DNA of 64,000 nt, from positions 1 through 64,000 of the forward strand of contig NZ_CANLGU010000007.1 in the NCBI RefSeq assembly GCF_947490405.1, in the 5' to 3' direction. How positions within the stretch are numbered: the first letter of the stretch is position 1; each line of letters opens with the position of its first letter. The position numbers and the translations under genes are program-made. This document shows, piece by piece, positions 43,896-52,920 of this stretch. A model generated the notes under the pieces. The model searched no databases. It was given only the letters and a program-made list of their open reading frames with translations, and was not told the origin of the DNA. The stretch is from an uncultured Algibacter sp. GTDB taxonomy: Bacteria; Bacteroidota; Bacteroidia; Flavobacteriales; Flavobacteriaceae.

Positions 43896-44642
43896 ATGGC
43901 AGTTAACACAGATAAAAACTCATATACTATAATTTTCGCAGTAGCGATGGTATTAGTTGTAGGTTCTCTATTGGCGTTTACAGCATCGTCATTAAGACCT
44001 AATATCGATGAAAATAAGCGTATGGAAAAGCAACAAAATATTCTGTATGCTATGGGTGTGAATGGAAATGAAGGAACAGGAGATATCACTTTTGTAGGAA
44101 CTGATGTTGTGGCAGATGAATTTTCAAAATACATCAAAAAACAATTAGTTATCGAAGGTGATGACGTAAAAGAAGAGGAAGAAGCATATTTAATAGATAT
44201 CAAGAAAGAACAAGCTAAAGCTAAAAATGGAGGGACTAGAAGGTTGCCTTTATTTGTTGGTGAAAAAGATGGTAAAACATTTTATATAGCACCTATAAGA
44301 GGAAAAGGTCTTTGGGATGCCATCTGGGGATATGTTGCTTTAGATAAGAATATGGTTGTTCAAGGTGCATTTTTTGATCATGCAGGAGAAACACCAGGTT
44401 TAGGAGCAAACATTAAGCAACGCTATTTCATGGATGATTTTGAGGGCGAACTTTTACTAACCGAATCAGGTACCTTTAAAGGTATTAAAGTTGCTAAAGG
44501 AAATGCAGATCCTAAAAATCAAATAAAAGATGATTATGAAGTTGATGCATTAGCAGGGGCAACTATTACTGGTGATGGTGTTACTGCAATGATCAAGAAA
44601 GATTTGAAATTATATTTACCTTACTTTAAAACGTTAAAATAA
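43896..44642 (+). CDS. nqrC: Na+-translocating NADH:quinone reductase subunit C
   Basis: 248 residues with one N-terminal membrane helix (TIIFAVAMVLVVGSLLAFTA) and a periplasmic FMN domain. The flavinylation motif DALAGATITGDGVTAMI is intact, with Thr223 as the FMN acceptor. Other features: RRLPLFVGEKDGKTFYIAPIRGKGLWDAIWGYVAL and FDHAGETPGLGANI. Electrons pass from the NqrF/D-E iron centre to this FMN and on to NqrB. Begins 2 bp after nqrB. Confidence 0.96.
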   Translation: MAVNTDKNSYTIIFAVAMVLVVGSLLAFTASSLRPNIDENKRMEKQQNILYAMGVNGNEGTGDITFVGTDVVADEFSKYIKKQLVIEGDDVKEEEEAYLIDIKKEQAKAKNGGTRRLPLFVGEKDGKTFYIAPIRGKGLWDAIWGYVALDKNMVVQGAFFDHAGETPGLGANIKQRYFMDDFEGELLLTESGTFKGIKVAKGNADPKNQIKDDYEVDALAGATITGDGVTAMIKKDLKLYLPYFKTLK

Positions 44643-44643
44643 T

Positions 44644-45288
44644 ATGGGACTACTTTCAAAAAAAGACGCAAAGTTAATCACAGACCCGTTAGCCGATAAT
44701 AATCCAATTACTATTCAGGTTTTAGGTATTTGTTCTGCTTTAGCAATTACAGCAGAATTAAAGGCTTCTCTCGTTATGGGTATTGCAGTACTCTTTGTTT
44801 TAGGTATTGGTAATGTTGTTATTTCTCTAATGAGAAATATCATTCCTTCAAAAATTAGAATTATTGTGCAACTTATTGTAGTTGCCTCCTTAGTAATTAT
44901 TGTTGATCAGGTATTAAAAGCTTTCGCTTATGAGTTAAGCAAAACATTAGCAGTGTTTGTAGGTTTAATTATTACAAACTGTATTATCATGGGGCGTTTT
45001 GAAGCTTTCGCTTTAGGAAACGGTCCTTGGAAATCATTTTTGGATGGTATTGGTAATGCTGCAGGATATGCAGTAATTTTATTGATAGTTGGCTTTTTTA
45101 GAGAATTATTAGGTTCTGGAACCCTTTTCGGAATCCCAGTATTAGGTGATCCTATAGAGAAGACAGGAGTATATTCTATTGGATATGAAAATAATGGATT
45201 TATGTTAATGCCTCCTATGGCATTAATTGTTGTAGGATTAATTATTTGGGTGCAACGTAGTAGAAACAAAGCTTTAATAGAAGATTAA
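44644..45288 (+). CDS. nqrD: Na+-translocating NADH:quinone reductase subunit D
   Basis: 214 residues, six membrane helices. Typical features: DPLADNNPITIQVLGICSALAIT with the conserved CSAL Cys that helps bind the iron centre between NqrD and NqrE, FVGLIITNCIIMGRFEAFAL, and FFRELLGSGTLFG. Forms with NqrE the inverted-topology pair in the membrane through which Na+ is thought to cross. Confidence 0.96.
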   Translation: MGLLSKKDAKLITDPLADNNPITIQVLGICSALAITAELKASLVMGIAVLFVLGIGNVVISLMRNIIPSKIRIIVQLIVVASLVIIVDQVLKAFAYELSKTLAVFVGLIITNCIIMGRFEAFALGNGPWKSFLDGIGNAAGYAVILLIVGFFRELLGSGTLFGIPVLGDPIEKTGVYSIGYENNGFMLMPPMALIVVGLIIWVQRSRNKALIED

Positions 45289-45334
45289 ATTGACTTGTAA
45301 CTTTGAATTGTAGAGTTACATCAAAAAAAAGAAT

Positions 45335-46057
45335 ATGGAACATTTAGAATTATTTTTCAAATCAATTTTTGTTGATAATATGGTATTTGCAGTATTCTTA
45401 GGAATGTGCTCTTATCTAGCCGTTTCTAAGAAAGTTGCAACAGCAGTAGGTCTAGGAGCTGCAGTAATATTTGTATTGGCTATAACCGTGCCTTTAAATT
45501 GGCTGTTAGATCAATATTTATTACAACCAGGTGCTTTATCTTGGTTAGGTGATGAATTTGTAGACTATGACTTAAGTTTCTTATCATTCATCATGTTTAT
45601 CGCAACTATAGCAACTATGGTTCAGTTAGTAGAAATAGTTGTTGAAAAATTTTCACCGTCATTATATAATTCTCTTGGTATTTTTTTGCCGCTTATTGCT
45701 GTAAACTGTGCAATTTTAGGAGGGTCTTTATTTATGCAAGCTCGTGAAATTGAAACATTAAGTTTAGCATTTAATTATGGTGTTTCTTCAGGAATAGGAT
45801 GGTTCTTAGCCATTTTAGCTATAGCAGCTATTCGTGAGAAAATAAGATATAGTAATGTACCAGCACCTTTAAGAGGTTTAGGTATTACATTTATTATCAC
45901 AGGACTTATGGGAATTGGTTTCTTGAGTTTTGGAGGTATGCTTACAGGGGGTGATGAAGAAGGAGGAAAGCCTGCTACAGAAACAGCATTGGAAAATATT
46001 AAAATTGAAACTGAAAAAGCTAAAGAATTAGCTGAAAACACTAAAACTATAGATTAG
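45335..46057 (+). CDS. nqrE: Na+-translocating NADH:quinone reductase subunit E
   Basis: 240 residues, six helices, homologous to Nqr[23 protein letters not shown] carries the conserved Cys near the iron; [18 protein letters not shown] carries the second. The C-terminus extends beyond the last helix by about 35 polar residues ([15 protein letters not shown]...), longer than in Vibrio. The 46-bp gap after nqrD is the largest within the operon. Confidence 0.96.
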   Translation: MEHLELFFKSIFVDNMVFAVFLGMCSYLAVSKKVATAVGLGAAVIFVLAITVPLNWLLDQYLLQPGALSWLGDEFVDYDLSFLSFIMFIATIATMVQLVEIVVEKFSPSLYNSLGIFLPLIAVNCAILGGSLFMQAREIETLSLAFNYGVSSGIGWFLAILAIAAIREKIRYSNVPAPLRGLGITFIITGLMGIGFLSFGGMLTGGDEEGGKPATETALENIKIETEKAKELAENTKTID

Positions 46058-46058
46058 T

Positions 46059-47369
46059 ATGATGATTTTAGCAGCAGGAACAACAGGAACAGTTATAGCA
46101 ACAGTTGCAGCGTTTTTATTAATTACGTTGCTGCTTGTGAGTTTATTACTTTTTGTAAAACAAAAGTTATCACCATCTGGTCCAGTAAAGATTACCATTA
46201 ATGGTGAAAAAGAAATTGAAGTAGCCTCTGGAGGAACATTACTATCTACATTAGGTGGTAATAAAATTTTCTTACCATCAGCATGTGGTGGTGGTGGAAC
46301 TTGTATTCAGTGTGAGTGTCATGTAAACGCTGGAGGAGGAGAAGCACTTCCTACAGAAACACCGCATTTTTCAAGAAAAGAATTACAACACGGCGCACGT
46401 TTGGCTTGTCAAGTTAAAGTTAAACAAGATATGGATATTACCATACCAGAAGAAGTGTTTGGTATTAAAAAATGGGAAGCTACTGTGGTTCGTAACTATA
46501 ATGTTGCGTCCTTTATCAAGGAGTTTGTTGTTGAAATTCCTGAAGATATGGGCTATAAAGCTGGTGGATATATTCAAATTGAAATTCCCGAATGTGAGAT
46601 TAAATATGCAGATATTGATATTACTGCACACCCTGAAGAACATGAAACACCAGATAAGTTTCAGGCTGAATGGGATAAATTTGGTCTTTGGCCATTAGTA
46701 ATGAAAAATGGTGAGACAGTTGAGCGTGCTTATTCAATGGCTTCTTATCCAGCTGAAGGACGTGAGATTATGTTAAACGTTCGTATTGCAACACCACCGT
46801 GGGATCGTTCTAAAAACGGATGGATGGATGTTAATCCAGGCGTAGCCTCATCTTATATATTTGCCCAAAAGCCAGGTGATAAAGTAACTATTTCAGGACC
46901 TTATGGTGAATTCTTTATTAATGAGTCTGAAAGTGAAATGTTATATGTAGGTGGTGGTGCAGGAATGGCACCTATGCGTTCACATTTATATCATTTATTC
47001 AAGACCTTAGAAACAGGTAGAAAAGTAACATATTGGTATGGTGGACGTTCTAAGCGTGAGCTATTTTACTTAGATCATTTTTATGATTTAGAGAAGAACT
47101 TCCCTAATTTTAAATTTTATTTAGCATTATCAGAGCCTTTACCAGAAGATAACTGGAAAGTAAAAGAAGATATTGACGCTCCTGGTGATGGTTTTGTTGG
47201 ATTTATACATAATTGTGTTATTGATAATTATTTAAGTAAACACGAATCGCCAGAGGATATTGAATTGTATTTCTGTGGACCACCGTTGATGAACAAAGCG
47301 GTTCAGAAAATGGGAGAAGATTTTGGTATCCCTGATGAACATATCCGATTTGATGATTTTGGAGGATAA
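46059..47369 (+). CDS. nqrF: Na+-translocating NADH:quinone reductase subunit F
   Basis: NADH-oxidising entry subunit. 436 residues: an N-terminal membrane helix (10-33), a 2Fe-2S ferredoxin domain with Cys76, Cys82, Cys85 and Cys117 (SACGGGGTCIQC ... LACQ), an FAD domain with ERAYSMASYP, and an NADH domain with GGGAGMAPMRSHL and WYGGRSKRELFY; ends in DEHIRFDDFGG as in other NqrF. It begins two bases after nqrE and is followed by a terminator. Confidence 0.97.
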   Translation: MMILAAGTTGTVIATVAAFLLITLLLVSLLLFVKQKLSPSGPVKITINGEKEIEVASGGTLLSTLGGNKIFLPSACGGGGTCIQCECHVNAGGGEALPTETPHFSRKELQHGARLACQVKVKQDMDITIPEEVFGIKKWEATVVRNYNVASFIKEFVVEIPEDMGYKAGGYIQIEIPECEIKYADIDITAHPEEHETPDKFQAEWDKFGLWPLVMKNGETVERAYSMASYPAEGREIMLNVRIATPPWDRSKNGWMDVNPGVASSYIFAQKPGDKVTISGPYGEFFINESESEMLYVGGGAGMAPMRSHLYHLFKTLETGRKVTYWYGGRSKRELFYLDHFYDLEKNFPNFKFYLALSEPLPEDNWKVKEDIDAPGDGFVGFIHNCVIDNYLSKHESPEDIELYFCGPPLMNKAVQKMGEDFGIPDEHIRFDDFGG

Positions 47370-47387
47370 ACCTCAATTTTAAGATAA

Positions 47388-47420
47388 ACAAAAAACCAAC
47401 TCAATTGAGTTGGTTTTTTT
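47388..47420. terminator. Bidirectional terminator after nqrF
   Basis: AACCAACTC (47394-47402), loop AATT, GAGTTGGTT (47407-47415), with A-run before and T-run after, between convergent nqrF and the gene at 47443. Confidence 0.9.
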
Positions 47421-47442
47421 ATGTCTCTATGTGAAAAATATT

Positions 47443-47892
47443 TTAAGCTAATTCATATTTTGGTTTATCATTTTCAATCTCAAATAATTTGGTGTAATCC
47501 ATAACATTAGCAATTCCATCTAAATCACATAAAAAAGAAATTACAGCACATAAACCATTAAATAAAACAGTTTTATCAGTTGTGTTCCTAGGTTTTTTAT
47601 TTTTATGATGAAGCGGTAATTGATAACCACAAGCATTTAAGAATATATGTTCAATCTTTAATAATTCAATAGGTGAATAACCATTAAATTTTCTCCCTAA
47701 AGATTGATGCACTTTTCCAATATAATTAAGCTCTAAAGCACCGTGAGAGTCAGATAGATATTTCCAACTATCTGTATTGTTTAAAATATTTCCAACAGCA
47801 CACTGTTTACAGCATTCTGGGTTTAATGTATTGCTATGAAATGCCGTGTAGAGTTTTTTTAAGGCTGTTTCTAATCGAACAGAAGTTCTCAT
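47443..47892 (-). CDS. Conserved flavobacterial protein with CCxxC motif
   Basis: 149 residues. The N-terminal part has NPECCKQCAVGNIL, a cysteine cluster able to bind a metal, and the rest is helical (SPIELLKIEHIFLNACGYQLPL, LFNGLCAVISFLCDLDGI, NVMDYTKLFEIENDKPKYEL). In flavobacterial genomes similar proteins are often labelled as an Nqr subunit F, probably transferred from the neighbouring operon; it has no ferredoxin, FAD or NADH domain, so that name is wrong. Function unknown. Confidence 0.75.
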   Translation of the reverse strand: MRTSVRLETALKKLYTAFHSNTLNPECCKQCAVGNILNNTDSWKYLSDSHGALELNYIGKVHQSLGRKFNGYSPIELLKIEHIFLNACGYQLPLHHKNKKPRNTTDKTVLFNGLCAVISFLCDLDGIANVMDYTKLFEIENDKPKYELA

Positions 47893-48003
47893 AAGCTAAA
47901 TTTTTACTTCAAATTACTAAAAATATAAGTTTTACAGGTGAAATAATTCTTAAATTTTTCATAATGAAGTACGAAGTCGGTTATCTATAACGCTAGTTTC
48001 TAT

Positions 48004-48870
48004 ATGAAAAATACGCTTAGAATTGTACTTCTTTCAGCTTTGCTATTAGTTTTATTTATTCAGTTTAAACCTGCAAAAAAAACAATTGAAACTATTGTTA
48101 CTACTCTTGAAACACCTAGTTTAATTAATAAAGATAGTCTTACTATAAAAACAAGGGTTAATATTCCTAAAGGTTATAAACGTGTGAAATACCCGTTTGC
48201 CTCTTTTCAAGCCTATCTTCGAAATTATAAACTAAAACCCTTTGAAACTAAAATTATAAATTATGACGATACCGAATATTTTTGGCAAGGTGGTCATATA
48301 GGGGTTTTAGATATTCCAGTACCAAAAAATGGATTACAACAATGTGCTGATGCCTTAATCAGAATACGTAGTGAATACCTCTGGGATAGTGATAGAAAAG
48401 ATGAAATAGGTTTTAACTTTACAAGTGGCCACTATTGTTCTTGGAAACAATATGCTGAAGGGTATCGACCAAAAATAAATGGTAATAAAGTATCATTTCA
48501 TAAAAAGGCTTCAATAAATTATTCTAAAGACAATTTCTATAAGTATCTGAATTTAATTTATATGTACTCAGGAACCTTATCACTATTCAACGAGTTACCA
48601 AAAATTGATTCAGCTAAAGATTTAATGATTGGCGATATGCTAATTAAAGGCGGCTCGCCTGGGCATATTGTTATGATTTGTGATGAAGTTATCAATTACA
48701 AAGGCGATAAGTTGTTCTTGTTGTTTCAAGGTAATACACCTGCTCAAAGTGTACATTTGGTTAAAAATTTAGAAGATGTTAAAATATCACCTTGGTATGA
48801 ATTAAAAAAGGATAGTGAGATATCCGTTTCTAACTATACATTTTATAATTCTAAATTTGTTCGATTTTAA
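48004..48870 (+). CDS. DUF4846 domain-containing protein
   Basis: 288 residues with a hydrophobic N-terminus (LRIVLLSALLLVLFIQF) acting as signal or anchor. The rest is the DUF4846 fold: RVNIPKGYKRVKYPFASFQAYLRNYKLKP, NGLQQCADALIRIRSEYLW, FNFTSGHYCSWKQYAEGYRP, and GSPGHIVMICDEVINYKG...LLFQGNTPAQSVHLV. The GHYC and GSPGHIV segments with conserved His suggest an enzyme, perhaps papain-like, in the periplasm; unproven. Stands alone. Confidence 0.85.
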   Translation: MKNTLRIVLLSALLLVLFIQFKPAKKTIETIVTTLETPSLINKDSLTIKTRVNIPKGYKRVKYPFASFQAYLRNYKLKPFETKIINYDDTEYFWQGGHIGVLDIPVPKNGLQQCADALIRIRSEYLWDSDRKDEIGFNFTSGHYCSWKQYAEGYRPKINGNKVSFHKKASINYSKDNFYKYLNLIYMYSGTLSLFNELPKIDSAKDLMIGDMLIKGGSPGHIVMICDEVINYKGDKLFLLFQGNTPAQSVHLVKNLEDVKISPWYELKKDSEISVSNYTFYNSKFVRF

Positions 48871-48949
48871 TAGATAATATTTTTATCTTAATTGAACTGA
48901 TGTAATATAGACCGATAGTTCTACTAAAAAGTTGTTGGTAAAATCTAGA

Positions 48950-49933
48950 TTATTTTCTCGAGATTTTTAGCACATAAAGAGCTGCTAAAATAAACAATAA
49001 ACCACTTATAAGATACCATGTGAAAGTAGATGGAAAAGACGATTTTAAATCAACAGGAGTAGTATCTCCAATTAATACTAAACCTGCCCAATATATAGGA
49101 GCTTTGGTTCTACCTTTAGCATTTTTTATATATTTTAATTTAGCTTGCTGCAATGCTTTGTCTTTTGCTAGCCCCTCTTTTATGTTTTTATAAAAAAATT
49201 CTATTATTTCTGTACTTGATTTTTCATCTATTTTCCAAAGGCTGGTAAGTATACTTTCACTTCCTGCATAGTTAAAAGCATGTGCCAGAGATATCATGCC
49301 TTCACCAGATTGATAAGTAGGTTTTCCAGTTTCGCAAGCTGTTAATATAGCTAGGTTGGAGTTTATATTCTCATTATAAATTTCGTAGGTAAACAAAGAG
49401 TTGTTTTCATGAGCCTCAGTGCTTTTAGCGAAAATCAAACGAGACAACTCTGGTGTTATATTATTCGATTCAGCATGAGTACCGATATGAATAATTTTAT
49501 GTTCATTAGCTTCATTTTTAAAAATTTCTTTTGATGCGTTTTCATTTATAAAATAATTACCATCAAACAACTTTGAGTACTTTTTCGCTAAATCTACACT
49601 AAATGGTTGCGGTAATAATGTTAAGTATGTTTTATCAATTAATAGAGAGTCAGTAACGGATAAGCGATACTTCTTTTTCATTTTATAGTTAAACTCAGGA
49701 GCAAAAGCAATAAAATCATTCTCATACTTAATGTTCTTCTTTTTGTGTCCTAATAATAATAAACTATAATTATAGGATATATCATATTTTGATAATAGAC
49801 TTTTTGTAGCAAGTTCATTAAAAGATTTGATTTTTTCATATGTTAAACTCTCAAAGCTTAGATTGAATAAATTACCATCTGGAATAATTATAACTCGCTC
49901 TGTTTTTACTTTATCTTCTATAGGTTTCCACAA
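48950..49933 (-). CDS. CHAT (caspase-like) domain, C-terminal part of a frameshifted TPR-CHAT gene
   Basis: This open frame (327 residues) encodes the peptidase part of a gene whose N-terminal part is 50321-52162. The caspase HetF-associated domain is complete: RVIIIPDGNLFNLSFESL at its start, HIGTHAES with catalytic His153, and ILTACETGKP with catalytic Cys200 followed by GEGMISLAHAFNYAGSESILTSLWKI. A membrane helix (TFTWYLISGLLFILAALYVL) and a short basic tail follow. The nominal start at 49933 is a TTG inside LWKPIEDK, not a true start. Substrate unknown; with the sigma/anti-sigma genes upstream a role in regulated proteolysis is plausible. Confidence 0.8.
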   Translation of the reverse strand: MWKPIEDKVKTERVIIIPDGNLFNLSFESLTYEKIKSFNELATKSLLSKYDISYNYSLLLLGHKKKNIKYENDFIAFAPEFNYKMKKKYRLSVTDSLLIDKTYLTLLPQPFSVDLAKKYSKLFDGNYFINENASKEIFKNEANEHKIIHIGTHAESNNITPELSRLIFAKSTEAHENNSLFTYEIYNENINSNLAILTACETGKPTYQSGEGMISLAHAFNYAGSESILTSLWKIDEKSSTEIIEFFYKNIKEGLAKDKALQQAKLKYIKNAKGRTKAPIYWAGLVLIGDTTPVDLKSSFPSTFTWYLISGLLFILAALYVLKISRK

Positions 49934-50341
49934 CTGGTTGTATAGATGGAATAATTGTTTACTAGTTGACTCAAAATCAAACGTGTTTTTTGTTAGTTGA
50001 GAAATATTTGTATCAATATTTTCTATGTTTAATTTTACTATATGCTTTTCGTCAGGAGATAAGATTAATCCATATAAGTCTTTATCGATATAAACATAGC
50101 GAATTACAGATGTATTTAGAGGAAGTTTATTAAAAGTATTATTAATGGTTCTTCTATGGTGGCATAGCGCATTTTGTAATATTTTGGATAATTAGTTTTC
50201 AAAGTATCTAAAAATGATTGCCATTTATTGCCCAATGGTACTAAAGAATCAAAGTGGACTTCTTTATTTCTTAAAGAAGATCTTAGTTTATTTTCTTTTT
50301 TTGTTATGTTTTCTGGTATTTCAGAGAATGTGATATTGGGG
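49934..50341 (-). pseudogene. Out-of-frame linker of the TPR-CHAT gene with two compensating frameshifts
   Basis: Read on the minus strand, the TPR part ends LNTRPQYHIL-stop; removing one C from the CCCC run (GGGG at 50338-50341 on the plus strand) instead gives LNTRPNITFSEIPENI and continues for about 65 codons. A second shift near 50147-50154, where GAAGAACC would need one more A, changes the frame back so that NNTFNKLPLNTSVIRYVYID... runs directly into the CHAT part. The net shift is zero: the two flanking frames are the same. Either two sequencing errors or real inactivating indels. Confidence 0.75.
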
Positions 50342-52162
50342 TCTGGTGTTTAGACGTGCCCTTATTCTGTTATATAGAGCTGATTCATGTAAGCTAATCA
50401 GCCTATCTAAATAAAGTGTGTTTTTTGTTTTTTTGAATAGTTCTAAGTGTATTTTTTTAGCAAAATCAAAAACTTTAGTGTTGCTTTCAATTAGGGTGCT
50501 TAAATCGCTGTAAGACACTATGGATGTTTTCCTTTCTTCTATGGTTTTGATGGCAATGTTTATGTTAGATAAAAGACTTTTTAAAAATAAAGTATCTCTT
50601 GTTTTCGTTCTATGATATTTTGATTGAGCATTGACAATATAAATTCCTGCTTTGCCCTCATCAAAATAAATCTTATCAAGCGATTTTGTTTTCTTATTTT
50701 TATTGTAAAGTGCGATGCTTTTTTCACTCCAATTTAGGCTTTCCGTATACATGCCTAAATTGTAATAAACTTTAGCAAAAGTTAACATTAAAGCATTTAT
50801 AAAAAAATCTTTTTCCCCTTTGGTTTTGTAGAAGTAATCATAAACATTTTGAATTGTCTTTATAGCTTTATCCTTATCATTTATTCTTGAATATTCTTCT
50901 GCTAAATTTAAGGCATGATACATTTTGTTGGAATCGTATGCATTGGGGTTAGATTTTTCGTAATAAATATTACTCTGTACACGATATTTTAACGATTTTT
51001 CATAATCATTTTTCAGATTAAAGACATTTGCATATTCTTCATTCAAAAAAGCTTTCAACTGAAAATTTTCTCCATTTATATTTTTTAAGCTATTTTTTGC
51101 TATATCCAAATATTTTAATGCTTCATCTAAATCATATTTTTGCATTTTTACTTCTGCGTGCGTTAAAGCTGCCATAAAAAATTCTTGCGAATTTTCAGGA
51201 AAATTTGCTTTAGTGTAGTTATATGCAAGTTTTGTAATAATATCAGACTTTTCATAATCTCCTAAATCATAGTGTAAACCATTTAAGGTATTATAACCAA
51301 TCATTAAGTTTCTTTTTACACGATTTTCCAGAGGATGGTTAGTTGTACTATTAAGAAACTGTTTTGCTAGTTTAATTGATGATTGTATTAGTGGTTTAGC
51401 TTGAGAGGGTTTGCCTTGATTTAATTTTATTATCGACATGTTTCCCTTAATAGCAGAAGGGAGGTAGTATCGATTTTCTTCATTTTGTTCAAGATTAGGA
51501 ATATGCTTAAGGGCTTTATTAAAGTAGTATAATGCACTATCTTGTTTCGAGGTAAAAAACATTAAAGCACCATATAAGTTATATACACGAGCAGTTATTT
51601 TAAAGGTTTTATTTGGGTTAGTGTTGACAATACTATCGGCTTTTTTTACATGTTTTTCAAGCCAATTTATTTGTCCTAACTTCATTCCGTAATCTGCTAA
51701 ATAATATTCGCAATTTATTAAATGATCAGTATTTTTTGATTTTATTGCATATTCTTTGGCTTTCTTACCGTACTCGTATGCTAAAGGAAGTTCACCAAAA
51801 TCTAAGCATAGTTTAGAGAATTCTAAGTTTGCTAAATAGCGTGTTTCAGGATTTGAAACATGGGTTTCAATGAAATTTAATAAGTTTTTGGCTATAAATT
51901 GTGCTTTTTTAAAGTCATTTTTAATTATATATATTTTTCCGTAAGGGAAAATATATGCTGTTAATTCATTGTTTTTTTTTGATACTTTAAGTTTTTCAAT
52001 GTTTTTAATAATTATAGATTCGGCAGTGTCTATAGAATCTTGCTCAATCAGATGAGTAATTAGTTCTATTTCTTTTTTTGGACTAGATTGAGCTAAGGCA
52101 TCAGTGTAATGTATTAAGATGAAAAGAAGAATTATGTATCTTGATAATATCATAAAATTCAT
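50321..52162 (-). CDS. TPR N-terminal part of the frameshifted TPR-CHAT gene
   Basis: 613 residues in the open frame. A signal peptide (IILLFILIHYTDALAQ) shows export to the periplasm. The rest is at least ten helical TPR-like repeats (LEFSKLCLDFGELPLAYEYGKKA, YNLYGALMFFTSKQDSALYYFNKAL, TFAKVYYNLGMYTESLNWSEKSI...). It stops prematurely after LYNRIRARLNTRP, the standard junction to a CHAT domain, because of a one-base insertion. The full-length protein would be about 1070 residues ending at 48950. Follows the gene at 52174 by 11 bp as the last member of the sigma operon. Confidence 0.82.
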   Translation of the reverse strand: MNFMILSRYIILLFILIHYTDALAQSSPKKEIELITHLIEQDSIDTAESIIIKNIEKLKVSKKNNELTAYIFPYGKIYIIKNDFKKAQFIAKNLLNFIETHVSNPETRYLANLEFSKLCLDFGELPLAYEYGKKAKEYAIKSKNTDHLINCEYYLADYGMKLGQINWLEKHVKKADSIVNTNPNKTFKITARVYNLYGALMFFTSKQDSALYYFNKALKHIPNLEQNEENRYYLPSAIKGNMSIIKLNQGKPSQAKPLIQSSIKLAKQFLNSTTNHPLENRVKRNLMIGYNTLNGLHYDLGDYEKSDIITKLAYNYTKANFPENSQEFFMAALTHAEVKMQKYDLDEALKYLDIAKNSLKNINGENFQLKAFLNEEYANVFNLKNDYEKSLKYRVQSNIYYEKSNPNAYDSNKMYHALNLAEEYSRINDKDKAIKTIQNVYDYFYKTKGEKDFFINALMLTFAKVYYNLGMYTESLNWSEKSIALYNKNKKTKSLDKIYFDEGKAGIYIVNAQSKYHRTKTRDTLFLKSLLSNINIAIKTIEERKTSIVSYSDLSTLIESNTKVFDFAKKIHLELFKKTKNTLYLDRLISLHESALYNRIRARLNTRPQYHIL

Positions 52163-52173
52163 CTCACATTGAT

Positions 52174-52914
52174 TTAATTATTTAATTTTGATAGTAATGT
52201 TTTACTCAGCTTAGTTTTACTTAAACTAAGATTCTTTTTTGCCAAATCTATATTACCCTCTTTTAAATATGCTAAACCCAAATAGTAGTATGCATCATTT
52301 AAAAATATAAATTCATCTTCTGCTTCTACTGATCGTTCAAGAAATGGAATAGCATCACTAGTATTTTTATCAACCATGAGCGCTACACCTAAAAAATAAT
52401 TAAGTGTGTCATTTTCTGGTTGTTTTTCACTAATAACTTTCCATTTTTCTATGGCAATTTTATAGTCCCCATGCTTGTATTTAACCATGCCATCATAAAA
52501 ATCAAAGTTATTAGTAGTGCTCATTGTAGTTGGTAAACCAGGATCTAGTTTAAAATATTTAGCATAAAGCTTTTCATTTTTTGGTGTGCTAAAAAACCAA
52601 ATACTGCCTATTGCTATGATTATAGCTGCAGCTGCAGCAAATTTGCTGTAGTATAGGTATCTGACTTTTTTGTCCTGAGATTCTTTAACCTTAGTTTTAG
52701 GAATATCTTTATGGAGTTCATCAAGCTGAGTCTTTAAAGATTGATTTTCAATACCCAAAAGCATGATTTTTATATCTTCAACTTTAGTTTTAAAGTCTTC
52801 ATCTAAATCAAGGAGCTGGTTGAAATCATTCAATTCTCGAGTATTCATAGTACCGTTAATGTAACTTTCTATGATTTCTAGTAACTCTTGCGATATGTTG
52901 CTATTGTCTTTCAC
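52174..52914 (-). CDS. Membrane protein with TPR domain, putative anti-sigma factor
   Basis: 246 residues. The N-terminal 80 residues are cytoplasmic and helical (ELLEIIESYINGTMNTRELNDFNQLLDLDEDF), resembling the zinc-less anti-sigma domain common in Bacteroidota. A single membrane helix follows at about 89-109 (KFAAAAAIIIAIGSIWFF). The periplasmic part carries TPR repeats (YDGMVKYKHGDYKIAIEKWKVI, LNDAYYYLGLAYLKEGNIDLAKKNL). It lies between an ECF sigma gene (6 bp upstream) and the TPR-CHAT gene, which argues for a role in holding the sigma factor. The anti-sigma call is from topology and position. Confidence 0.7.
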   Translation of the reverse strand: MKDNSNISQELLEIIESYINGTMNTRELNDFNQLLDLDEDFKTKVEDIKIMLLGIENQSLKTQLDELHKDIPKTKVKESQDKKVRYLYYSKFAAAAAIIIAIGSIWFFSTPKNEKLYAKYFKLDPGLPTTMSTTNNFDFYDGMVKYKHGDYKIAIEKWKVISEKQPENDTLNYFLGVALMVDKNTSDAIPFLERSVEAEDEFIFLNDAYYYLGLAYLKEGNIDLAKKNLSLSKTKLSKTLLSKLNN

Positions 52915-52920
52915 TTATCA

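Noticed and set aside
47443-47892. Second NqrF-like subunit
   Set aside because: The protein has a CCxxC cluster but none of the ferredoxin, FAD or NADH motifs; the true NqrF is at 46059-47369.
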